64,000 nucleotides of DNA from Symbiodinium sp. CCMP2592 (taxonomy: Eukaryota; Sar; Dinophyceae; Suessiales; Symbiodiniaceae): assembly GCA_905221615.1 (NCBI GenBank), contig CAJNDT010006134.1:318501-382500 (forward strand), written 5' to 3'. The translations under genes and the position numbers were made by a program. The notes under the pieces were generated by a model. That model worked only from the letters and a program-made list of their open reading frames with translations, was not told where the DNA came from and ran no database searches. This document shows positions 52,951-61,505 of this stretch, in pieces; within the stretch, counting starts at the first letter, position 1, and each line of letters begins with the position of its first letter.

Positions 52951-53035
52951 TGTAAACCGTATGTCATATACTCTTCCCCAACGTGTGTTAACACGGTAAA
53001 GTTCTTGCGTTGAGAGTGAAGAGACATGATTGCTG

Positions 53036-53105
53036 TGCCCGCCCCTAAACCCTAAACCCTCATCCCTCAACCCTAAACCCTCAACCCTCAACCCTAAACC
53101 CACCT
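53036..53105. repeat. CCCTAAA/CCCTCAA array
   Basis: Telomere words resume at once after the AT island. Confidence 0.9.
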
Positions 53106-53157
53106 CAAATAGGAGCTCCCAGGATCCGAGTATAAAGGCCCCTGTACCATGGAACCC

Positions 53158-53205
53158 TTACAGTGGACCCCGTAAAGTTGGAAACCGGATTACAGCTAAC
53201 TCCTT
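53158..53205. mobile_element. Family K left fragment
   Basis: CAGTGGACCCCGTAAAGTTG followed by GAAACCGGATTA; the rest is missing. Confidence 0.65.
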
Positions 53206-53224
53206 AAAGTACACACTTTGGGTT

Positions 53225-53292
53225 GGGTTTAGGGTTTAGGGTTTAGGGTTTAGGGTTTTGGGTTTAGGGTTTTGGGTTTAGGGTTTTTGGAG
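53225..53292. repeat. TTTAGGG array
   Basis: Eight units with TTTTGGG variants, inserted between two family K pieces. Confidence 0.92.
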
Positions 53293-53347
53293 TCTCCAGG
53301 GTTGGGGGTACCTTTACAGGGATCCATAAGGGTCTATAAACACCCTA

Positions 53348-53460
53348 CAGTAGACCCCATACAGTTGGAAACCGGATTAAGGCCAAATAGTGCTGGGATT
53401 CCCTATACACTAGTCTTAAGGATTGAGGCTATTGGTTTTCCAACTTTTGGGCTTCTACTG
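53348..53460. mobile_element. Mini-element family K (copy 2)
   Basis: CAGTAGACCCC left end and GGGCTTCTACTG right end, flanked by TA; the best-preserved copy. Confidence 0.86.
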
Positions 53461-53566
53461 TATATACTTTAGACCCTGAATAATAGTAGCCCTTTTAAAA
53501 GGACCCCTTTGAAGGAACCCTATTCCAATTATTGACAATAGGGGGCTGCAATGGGAGATTTGACTA

Positions 53567-53669
53567 ATATAGAGGCCTTAATAGTTGGAATAGGGTTTGG
53601 GGCCTTTAATACTATAACTATAAGAAGGAACCCCCAAAATAGTATAGGCAATTACTAAGGCCCCTATAT
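53567..53669. mobile_element. Mini-element family E (copy 8)
   Basis: Arms ATATAGAGGCC / GGCCCCTATAT, flanked by TA. Imperfect ~30-bp direct repeats (about 53535-53562 and 53677-53708) lie outside the TA. Confidence 0.82.
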
Positions 53670-53803
53670 TATTTACAACAGGGGCAGCAATAAGAGATAT
53701 GATTAGGGGGACCCTTGGCGAGATAGACCCTCTCAATAAGGTCCCTGTTGAGAGAGCGACAAGCAGGGTTAAGACGGGTCCCCGCTAAAGGGTGTCCCTA
53801 ATA

Positions 53804-54064
53804 CTACTTAGGAAGCAAGTTGGATACTCGCGTCCTATTCTGTAGACACAATGCTCGCGGCGCGCGTCTCCCGCTGTGGTGTGGTGCATAGCTTTCGCTG
53901 ACGGCCTCTTGGCATGCTACGGGTTTCTTGGAGGCGTGATTCATTGCAAATAATACGATATGGACAACTTTTCGCTCTTGAGCATTTGAAGCAAAGCACT
54001 TTGACGCTGGTCCTGGACCTGCTAATACTTGAAGAAAAGAATTCCCGCCGTGCTCCCAAATCAT
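53804..54064 (-). pseudogene. Possible coding remnant beside a family A element
   Basis: Two overlapping minus-strand frames are open here; one is Cys/Arg/Ser-rich (VLCFKCSRAKSCPYRIICNE). The block has no telomere words. It abuts element 54085-54186, beyond which the minus strand reads HSPKYWRIEHHARNAFPK. I could not choose a frame and recognise no domain. Confidence 0.22.
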
Positions 54065-54084
54065 GCTGAATCCCGCCAGTTTTT

Positions 54085-54186
54085 GGTAGTTTCCGAAAAT
54101 TAGGGGTACCTTATTTTGGGGTCCTTATAATAGGGATCCTACTATTTAGGGTACCAAAGAAGGGTCCCCTATTTTCGGAAACTCCC
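54085..54186. mobile_element. Mini-element family A (copy 10)
   Basis: Ends GGTAGTTTCCG / CGGAAACTCCC. The right flank is ATTT and the left flank is TTTT, a near match. Confidence 0.82.
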
Positions 54187-54189
54187 ATT

Positions 54190-55150
54190 TAGGGAAAGCA
54201 TTCCGGGCGTGGTGCTCGATGCGCCAGTACTTGGGGGAATGCATTATCGTGGTCTCCTGGTGGTCTCCTCAGGGCCCGCCAGACTCGTGCTCCTGGCGCA
54301 GAGGCCTCCAAACCGCTATTTTTGAAGACGAACGGAGAAGGCGGACTGCCACCCCAAGGCTTATTGTGTGCCAGATTGTATATTCCATGTACTCTATACC
54401 CTATCTTCCATATTCTGTACTATCAGTGGATGTAGGGTTGAAGTTTCAGATATCTTGCAGTTACAGGCTCAGCAAGAGCTCTGGTTCCACATGTTCGTAG
54501 GATCCTTGAAGAACAATGTAACTCCACTGAAGGCTTAAACATCTATGCTGTGAGCTACTATAGAGGGTATCACTACCGCATCCCCTGAGCCTCAGGCGGA
54601 AAATTTTCAAGAATTGGACGCCCCGTTCGTTCAGTGATGCCCTGCCACTTGCAATGGCTCTAGGATTGTGATGTTATAACACCAAAGTTCACAACCTAAA
54701 CACTCTCAAATCTGAGCATTCACCCTAAATCTAAAACCGTCTTTCCCCAAATCCTGAGCCCCCAAAACCCTAATACCCTTAACCCTGCAAGCTTGAAGGT
54801 TAGCAACCTCGGGATTGGGGTGCTAGCGCAAACACCAGACAAAGGCTGGGCCTCGTATGACGCGTAATTATTTGGTAGACTGAGAGCTTACGCTTTAGGG
54901 GTTTAGGGTTTGGGGTCTATAAGGCAGCATGAGACCAAGAACCCGAATCCTAAACCCACCCTGTAGCTCCGTGCACCTGCGAGCTTTTAGTGCTCCACTG
55001 TTCAACGCAGGGTCATAACCTAGTATTTTGGAGAGTTTCAGATTTCAGGCTAAAGGAAAGCCCAAAACTCACCCAGCACCGGCAAAAACAAATACTAAAG
55101 ACACAATGAAACCATCACCTTAGACCCTAAACCGCACAACCCTGATTACC
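54190..55150. other. No gene assigned
   Basis: A plus frame 54219-54500 is open without a motif. Telomere words are sparse (54890-54915). Confidence 0.4.
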
Positions 55151-55252
55151 TAGATTCCTAGGGTTTAGGGTTTAGGGTTTCTAGATTCCTTACACATCCA
55201 ACAAAACCTAACCCTCGAACAAGGAAGGCTGTACTTCGACCTCAACCCATAT

Positions 55253-55352
55253 TGGTGGTTGTCAAAATTACGGCCTTTTTGGGTACCCCAACTATCAGGT
55301 GCTGTACTGTAATGAGGACCCAAAAAAGGGATCCGAATTTTGACAACCACCC
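55253..55352. mobile_element. Mini-element family C (copy 6)
   Basis: Ends TGGTGGTTGTC / GACAACCACCC; flanks ATAT and ATGT match at three of four bases. Confidence 0.82.
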
Positions 55353-55574
55353 ATGTAGCAGCAAGATGCCCTTTGTGGGTCTGTGGATAGAACCTGGCTT
55401 CTAAATCCTGCCTGAGCTATCAAGCCTACACATGAAGCTCCAAAACCGTAATGCAGGATCCAAAAACCATGCGAACGCGGGTTTCAGGCACATTTTTCTG
55501 GAATTCTTGAAGGACCGTAAGTGGAATTTTTATGATATGTTCCAATATGAACTCTTGTAGCCGGCCCTTCCGTT

Positions 55575-55710
55575 TCAAAAGCCTAAACCCCAAACCCTAA
55601 ACCCTAAACTTCTAAACCGGAAAAACCCTAAACCCCAAACCCTAAACCCCAAACCCTAAACCCCTAAACCCTAAACCCTAAAACCCTAAACCCTAAACCG
55701 ATAAAATCCA
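55575..55710. repeat. CCCTAAA array
   Basis: About 18 units with CCCCAAA variants. Confidence 0.93.
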
Positions 55711-55779
55711 GCGAGCTCTCGCCTTCATCGACGAGGACTGTCTCCGAAAGTCGAGTGAGCCCTTGCAATCGGGACTTTA

Positions 55780-55992
55780 GGGTAGAAGCGAATAAGTTGG
55801 AAACACCCTATTGTCAATAATTGGAATAGGATTCCTTCAAAGGGGTCCTTTTAAAAGGGCTACTATTATTCAGGGTCTAAAGTATATATCCAAAAGTTGG
55901 AAACCCAATAGCCTCAATCCTGAAGAGTAATGTATAGGGAATCCCAGCACTAATTGGCCTTAATCCGGCTTTCAACTTTATGGGGCTTACTG
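55780..55992. mobile_element. Mini-element family K (copy 3, composite, inverted)
   Basis: TA-flanked. From about 55812 it matches the reverse complement of 53348-53547, i.e. a K element plus its ~85-bp right neighbour (GGGCTACTATTATTCAGGG). An extra K end lies at 55780-55811. Confidence 0.75.
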
Positions 55993-55999
55993 TAGGGTT

Positions 56000-56150
56000 T
56001 TAGAGTTATGGGAAGTTGGGGCTTTGGGGTTTAAGGTTTTGGGGTTTGGGGGTTAGGATTTTGGGTCTTTGGGATTTAAGGCTTTGTGGTTTAGGGCTTA
56101 GGGTCTTAGGGTTTAGGGTTTGGGGCTTTTAGGGTTCAGGGTTTACCTTC
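56000..56150. repeat. TTTAGGG/TTTGGGG words
   Basis: Decayed array facing 55575-55710 across a family K composite. Confidence 0.87.
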
Positions 56151-56307
56151 AACTGGAAATGTACCGGGCGTACTCATGAAGTCCCCTGCGAGTCTTGCAC
56201 AGGAAGTTATGCGTCTTGTATAGGGTGTTGAAAGCTTTCCGAGCTTAATGTAGGGGTCATAGAGGCGTTGGGGGGGGGGTGTATTATACACCAATTACAA
56301 TGGGGAC

Positions 56308-56410
56308 CCAGAGACTCCAAAACCCCTTAATTAAGGAATGTACCCTAAAATTATAATAGGAGACCTAATATGATTTGAAGTATATTCCTTAATTAAGGGG
56401 TTTTGGAAGG
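56308..56410. mobile_element. Mini-element family D (copy 6, right end lost)
   Basis: The left end CCAGAGACTCC and one unit are present; the right end stops at GGGGTTTTGGA. Confidence 0.75.
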
Positions 56411-56514
56411 GCTGTGGAGCCCTGAGGAAGACTTGTAGTGTTTTTCAAGCATCTGTAATACTCAGGGGCTCGATCTCTGAAGCCTGGTTCCTGGGTCTGC
56501 TTTGCAGTTTCGGA

Positions 56515-56516
<2 letters not shown>

Positions 56517-56554
<38 letters not shown>
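56517..56554. repeat. (TA)n microsatellite
   Basis: Pure TA run of about 38 bp, directly left of a family A element. Confidence 0.95.
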
Positions 56555-56556
<2 letters not shown>

Positions 56557-56557
<1 letters not shown>

Positions 56558-56657
56558 GGAGTTTTCGAAAATAGGGGTACCTCATTTTGGGGTCCTTATT
56601 ATAAGGATCCTACTATTTAGTGTACTATATTAGGGTCCCCTATTTTCGGAAACCACC
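56557..56657. mobile_element. Mini-element family A (copy 11)
   Basis: Target duplication ATTT on both sides; it sits at the end of a (TA)n microsatellite. Confidence 0.84.
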
Positions 56658-56750
56658 ATTTGGGGCTTCGAACCCAAATCCCAAACCCCAACAACCTCCA
56701 AGTCCATCATGCACCAGATCTCCCGGGCCCTTCCGTTTTCAACCTCTAAA

Positions 56751-56820
56751 ATCAAAGGGGAAAAGGAGGGACCCTTAATGGGGACCCCTACCCTATAATG
56801 GGCTATATAATGGGTATATA
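56751..56820. mobile_element. Family F half-element
   Basis: The left end and half of the centre (GGGCTATATAATGGGTATAT) are present; the right half is missing. Confidence 0.75.
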
Positions 56821-56889
56821 AAGTTAAATCCTAAAACCCCTCTGTGGAACCGCTGTGGGATCCTGATCGAACACTAGCCCTACATTGCC

Positions 56890-57287
56890 CTACATCGGGT
56901 GCGAGGCACCGGACATGTAGCGAGCTCGTCGACGGAGACGCTGAGCCGGCGTTGCAACCCTCGCGGTTTCGACGGTTTGCCGCGAAGAGGCTTCCTCAGT
57001 AGAAGTCAGCAGCAAACTCTTAAGGACATATTCCCTAAACCCAACACTCTGTAACTTTTGAAAGATGTGGACAAAGCCTTGTTTCGTAAACACGAGATCC
57101 TGGGCGTGACTACTGATAGCGGCGAAACAACCCGTTACAAGCAATATAAGGGCCTTAATGATTGCAATAGGGTTTGGGGGTATACTGCACAATGAATGTT
57201 ATAAGGAGCCCCAAAATAGTATTGTAGTTATTGATGCTTCTATAGTACACCAGATAGACCCCTGTTGTGGAAGCTTTCTCTCTCAGA
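56890..57287 (-). pseudogene. Unrecognised ORF split by a TA-type element
   Basis: The minus-strand frame ends HAQDLVFTKQGFVHIFQKLQ, then SLLLTSTEEASSRQTVETA and a basic tail RLRRRARYMSGASHPM. It runs into element 57146-57245. Removing that element with one TA extends the frame upstream through SERESFHNRGLSGVLLVTG. The joined frame is about 97 codons. No family is recognised. The basic, hydrophilic C-terminus is unlike the telomere-derived peptides common in this window, which favours a real remnant. Confidence 0.45.
57146..57245. mobile_element. Mini-element family E (copy 9)
   Basis: TA-flanked; GGCCTTAATGATTGCAATAGG core. It interrupts the minus-strand frame 56890-57287. Confidence 0.8.
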
Positions 57288-57433
57288 TCATCCAAGTCAA
57301 GACCGGAGTGCCGAGCTTTGTAGAGTTTCAGGGTGCAGGCTATTGGGTTTGTAGGCTTTCGGGTTGACTGCTCACGACTTGTAATCGGGCGTCGAAGCTA
57401 ATCCTGAAACACCAAACCCTAGCCCGTAAGGTA

Positions 57434-57531
57434 AAAGCCAGAAAGTTGGAATATGATTATCCTAACCCTTCTATGGTAAACTATAGGGTATCCTACCATG
57501 AAACCATATTCCAACTTTCTGGAGTTCCCTG
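57434..57531. mobile_element. Mini-element family G (copy 3)
   Basis: AAAGCCAGAAAGTTGG to CTTTCTGGAGTTCCCTG, flanked by TA. Confidence 0.85.
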
Positions 57532-57600
57532 TACGTAGTTGCTGGAGCCTTTGATCTTGTCGTGCTTTGGGGTTTCGGCTCTATGGCTCAGGGGCAAAAG

Positions 57601-57711
57601 TTAGAAGCTGCCCCCACCCTGTAATAGTGACTATAAGGATTATATATGAATATATTAGGGCCCTATTATTTTCCTATTATACCACTATTACAGGGTCGGG
57701 GCAGCTTCTAA
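57601..57711. mobile_element. Mini-element family I (copy 2, 8-bp duplication)
   Basis: Ends TTAGAAGCTGCCCC / GGGGCAGCTTCTAA, flanked by the perfect 8-bp duplication GGCAAAAG (57593-57600 and 57712-57719). The interior nearly matches copy 1. Confidence 0.9.
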
Positions 57712-57769
57712 GGCAAAAGGAATAGGAACACCAAGCCGTCACTCGGTGCTCAAAGCCACATTGTCACAT

Positions 57770-57871
57770 GGATGGTTGTCAAAATTATGGTACCTTTTTG
57801 GGGTCCCTAGTACAATACGGCACCAAATATTTAGGGTACCCAAAAAGGGACCCTAATTTTGACAACCACCT
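57770..57871. mobile_element. Mini-element family C (copy 7)
   Basis: Ends GGATGGTTGTC / GACAACCACCT with duplication ACAT on both sides. Minus-strand flanking text MQMELEDAVCFADMQVHDM is protein-like and ends in a stop at the target site. Confidence 0.85.
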
Positions 57872-57947
57872 ACATGTCATGCACCTGCATGTCAGCAAAG
57901 CAAACAGCATCTTCCAGCTCCATCTGCATGGCCTTTTTTTACTGGCG

Positions 57948-58030
57948 TGGTTTAGGGGTTTAGGGTTTAGGGTTTGGGGTTTAGGGTTGAGGGTTTATAG
58001 GGGTTTGGGGGTTTGGGGCTCTAGGGGTTA
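57948..58030. repeat. TTTAGGG array
   Basis: Variant units right of family C. Confidence 0.9.
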
Positions 58031-58169
58031 GGACAGCGCGCAGATCCCGATAGGGTATTGTCGTCATTGGTGCAGCTCCTTATGCCATGGCTCGTTGTCA
58101 TTGGGCATCACATCTTGGGACGATGACGATGAGTTGGAATTTCAGCTAGTCGAACACTCAACGAACCTA

Positions 58170-58367
58170 CTGTTGATGATATAAATCCTGCATTACCCAT
58201 AATAAGGAATATACCATAATTCCCATAGTTTAGGGTCCTTAAGGTAATGCAGGATTTATATCATCACCCTAAACCCTAAAACCCTATAGATCCCTTAAAA
58301 GGAGCCCCTTAAAGGTACCTCTATAGATCCCTTTAAAGGGAACCCTAGGGATTTATATCATCAACCC
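58170..58367. mobile_element. Mini-element family B (copy 5) with a telomere-like insertion
   Basis: TA-flanked B element whose right arm is interrupted by 82 bp (58267-58348) of CCCTAAA-type and CTATAGATCCC-type sequence. The 15-bp end GGATTTATATCATCA is present on both sides of that insert. Confidence 0.8.
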
Positions 58368-58718
58368 TACTTCCACATGGCGCTTCGATCGGGGTCGTTA
58401 CTTGCCACGCCCAACTCAGACTTCACGTTGAGGTTCAGGCTATCGAAGGTAATGTAGGGGCCGTAATACTTAGAATGGGGCTTTGGGGCCGATTATACTA
58501 TAATAAGAATTACTATCATTATTGTAAGGAACCCCCGAAACAGTAAGGCATGATATCCACGGATTCCTTGGGCGTGGGTTATTCAAAGCTTGGGCACATG
58601 CATACACGTGCACTTTGTCAGTCCACGTTCCTCTCGGCGCCACGCCAAGGTGCACCAGCACAATGACAAAGTCGTTCAACAAGGCGCGCAAACTCACGCC
58701 GTCAGTGGGTACTGACAA
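58367..58718 (-). pseudogene. Unrecognised ORF split by a TA-type element
   Basis: The frame LSVPTDGVSLRALLNDF to PRNPWISC is interrupted at 58543 by element 58452-58543. Dropping the element and one TA continues it in frame as LTFDSLNLNVKSELGVASND and then to a stop at 58367. That is about 85 codons in total. The stop lies exactly at the border of the next element (58170-58367). No domain is recognised. An upstream in-frame stop lies a few codons before LSVPT, so this may be a short ORF or a single exon. Confidence 0.45.
58452..58543. mobile_element. Mini-element family E (copy 10)
   Basis: TA-flanked with a shortened right arm. It interrupts the minus-strand frame 58367-58718. Confidence 0.78.
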
Positions 58719-58816
58719 GCCCTTCCTTAATTAACCTTTCTTGGCTAACAACATAGTGCCAACTCAGACGAATCTAAATTCAAACTGACATCGACAATCC
58801 GTGAACGCAACCCCTA

Positions 58817-58835
58817 AACTCACTCACTCACTCAC
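58817..58835 (-). repeat. (GAGT)n tail of the LINE
   Basis: Four to five GAGT units on the minus strand at the presumed 3' end of the LINE; telomere-like text begins just beyond. Confidence 0.6.
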
Positions 58836-58859
58836 GCGCAAGAGGATGTCCTGTGCTAA

Positions 58860-59540
58860 CTAAGGCATGCAAAGGCCAAAAGCGAAGCTGCTATAGCCGC
58901 GCGGCCGGAAACGAACACGGAAAAGGCAGACAAAAGGGCTGTACAAGAGCGGCAAGTCATGCAGCCGGGTAGGCCCAGAAAGCTCGCAACGGAAGCGAGA
59001 CCGGGGCCGAGCAGGCAGGTCGAGCGATGACAGCACGCACAAGGGAGGCCAGGGAGGCAGAGCTTGCGACAAGGAAGACCCGTCCCCTCGGCGAATGAAA
59101 GTCCAAGAAGAAGGCCGCCGGGAGCAAACGGCGCAGCAGGGCAAGACCTTGATTGCTGGGGTGCCCCCAAAGCCAGAGAGCACCGCGGCGGAGGACAGTC
59201 TTGCAGATCATACGGAAGGACACCGTGGCAGCGGCCAACTCCAACAGAGACCACCTGCCAGCAGTGGCATCAGTAAGTGTGGCTGCTGCGCCCAAACCGC
59301 ACGAAGAGGCGGAGCGCAGAGCACCGAAGCGACGGATGGCCCGATTCTCCCAAGGTTCGAAGAACTCGAGCGCAGACCACATAGGCCAGAGCCGGTGCCA
59401 AGAGGAGGGAAGTTGAAAGACCCCTCCGAGGCCAAGAAGCCCAGGCCACCAGGGCGAGGGAAGAGCCCAGTCGTCACAGCCAGCAGCCCCTTCCACAATA
59501 GAGAACCATGGCAAAGGGTGTAGCTCAGGAGAGGCCACAT
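58860..59540 (-). other. LINE 3' part, frame uncertain
   Basis: This stretch is GC-rich like the rest of the LINE. Overlapping open frames run on both strands, including a minus-strand frame 59826-58957, but none has a motif I recognise. It is probably the C-terminal end plus 3' untranslated region of the element. The minus-strand sequence ends with GAGT repeats at 58835-58817. Confidence 0.5.
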
Positions 59541-61075
59541 CAGCGGTGGCCGAGCGGGAATGCTGGGAGACAGAGCGTGGGGGAAGAACCCCGTGCAGCG
59601 GGGATGTGCCAGGTCTGCCGTGCGCCGGAGTCGTCGTCGATAGGCGGCAAGGTAGATGGTCGATGCAGGTTGCCGGGTACAAGGTCCGAGAGTGCAGGGG
59701 AGCGTTGGACAGCGTCCCACTCTGCTTGCAGAGCAGCGTCGTCGGCCGGCACCCCAAGGTCGGCCGCCCGCCTCTGCACCGGGGTGGCATTGCAAGGCCC
59801 GCAGAGGCGCTGCGGAGGGACTCCACGGTGGCTGGCGCGACCTGAGCGTTTTGTGCCCGAACCGTACTGGTAGACAGGTCCGACAGTAACGCGCAGGCCG
59901 TGCAGGCAGGAGCGCTGTGTTTGAAGGTGGTGCTTGAGTCGATCCGAGGATTGGAAGTCTCGCATGCACCAAAGACAAACCGAGCCAGCCATGTAAGCAG
60001 TCACATCAGAAAGGACACCGTGTTTCCGATGCATGTGAGCTCGTACCGCATGTAGGCTCGGGAAAACGCCTTGACAGACCGGGCAGCTGTGGGATTGTGG
60101 CGCACCAAGGATCTTCGTGGTGCGGCGGGTGGCCAGATCCGCCCAAAGCTGTGCGCAGGCAGCATATCTGTGCCCAAATTTGCTCAGAGCCTTGCACGCT
60201 CGTAGGAGAGCGCGTCCGTTCTGCTGAACGAACAGGACAGTGATGGAAGGGGGAGCGGCAGGGTCCCAGGAGTCTAAGGCGGCTCCAACGCGCAAACAAG
60301 CAAGGACGAGGGCCTGACACCAAGGGAGTGCTCGGTTCCACGCAGCATCAACAATGTCCCTGACAGCTGCAGGTGCCTTGCAGAATAGCTGCACACAGAG
60401 GCGGCACTGGCTAACAGTGGTCGCAAGGTCGGGAGGGGTGATATCAGCAAGAAGCCGAAGCAAAGGGGTGGTGAGCTTATGGCCAACTTGCCAGGATGAC
60501 AGCAAAATCCTAGCTGTGCGTTCAAAGAGTCCAGCCAATGGCGCAGCGGCCCGGGCGGAATCAGCGCGCGAGAAGGCCAGGGAGGAGTATGCGGAGGGGA
60601 GGACACGTCCAGTAATCCAGGCTCGTTTCAGCTCCCAAGGCAGACAATTGCTGCAAAGCAGGGTTCGAGCTAGAGACGCCGCCGCCGACCCTCGCTGTGC
60701 CGACAGCTCGCAGTCACGTCTGCCGGTGTCTCGAGGCAGCTGGGCGACACCCAAGTATTTGTACTCAGGGCAGAGTCGAATGCTGTCACCTTCGGAAACT
60801 TCCAAAAGGGCGTCCCCGCTGAGCAAGGCGCCGCGCGCTGCTCGTGCACCTTCTCCCCTAATATCAACAAGGGCCTCGGTCTTGCCTGCCCCAAGGTTGA
60901 CCCGGAACCGCAAGCAGCGGAGAGTGTCAAGAATGACACCGGTGAGGAGGGGAAGTTGTGTTTGGAGCTCGGCAGGACTATCGAAGTCCGCAAGGACGGC
61001 TAGGTCGTCAGCCCAGCCAATCGGCTTGACACCTGGCTCGAGGCCGATCTGGTGTGTGAGATGCCCATGGAACAA
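59540..61075 (-). pseudogene. LINE part 4: RT motif C, thumb and zinc fingers
   Basis: Motif C reads GWADDLAVLADF, so the usual Y/F-A-D-D is W-A-D-D with both catalytic Asp kept. Next come LGAGKTEAL, YKYLGV and a long helical region (thumb/connection). Two Cys/His zinc-finger-like units follow: CPVCQGVFPSLHAVRAHM with HRKH, and CLWCMRDFQSSDRLKHHL with a terminal Cys. Such fingers near the C-terminus are a nucleic-acid binding feature of many LINE ORF2 proteins. The frame is 511 codons with no internal stop. Confidence 0.82.
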
Positions 61076-61505
61076 GCAGTGCGCTGGATGTGTTGCAGCC
61101 CGATAGCAAATAGGGCACCAAACAGGACGTCGGCGAGGCCGTCGCCGGGACGGGAACCTCTAGAGGCCAGGAAGATGTTGTCCGAACCGGAGAGCGACCA
61201 GTGGGACAGGGCAACACAATCCCGTAGGAGCGCGCTGACATCCTCAGCAACTCCCAGAGCGGAGAGGGCCCCCTGACGGTGAAGCTGGAGGACAAGTCCA
61301 GCAAGGTGATGGTGCTCCGGGACGTCAACATCGTCAGGGAAGCCATCGAACAGCAGATCTCTGCTAGCCTCGTAGTAAGCGGCTTGGATGTCGACAAAGA
61401 CAACAGCAACGCACCGTCCCGCAGAGACAGAGAGGTCCCAGGCGCATCGGAAAGCGGCCAAGGCGAAACCAGTGTGGACGCCGCGGCGCCCTCCTAGCTG
61501 CATCG
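61000..61505 (-). pseudogene. LINE part 3: reverse transcriptase motifs A and B
   Basis: Motif A reads VVFVDIQAAYYEASRD, with the catalytic Asp. Motif B reads GSRPGDGLADVLFGALF. This frame then loses the track near 61100, before motif C. It connects two larger RT pieces lying in other frames, which shows that the copy is a dead insertion. Confidence 0.8.

Noticed and set aside
59095-59523. Plus-strand 142-codon frame in the LINE
   Set aside because: The LINE motifs are all on the minus strand; the plus frame is a high-GC shadow.
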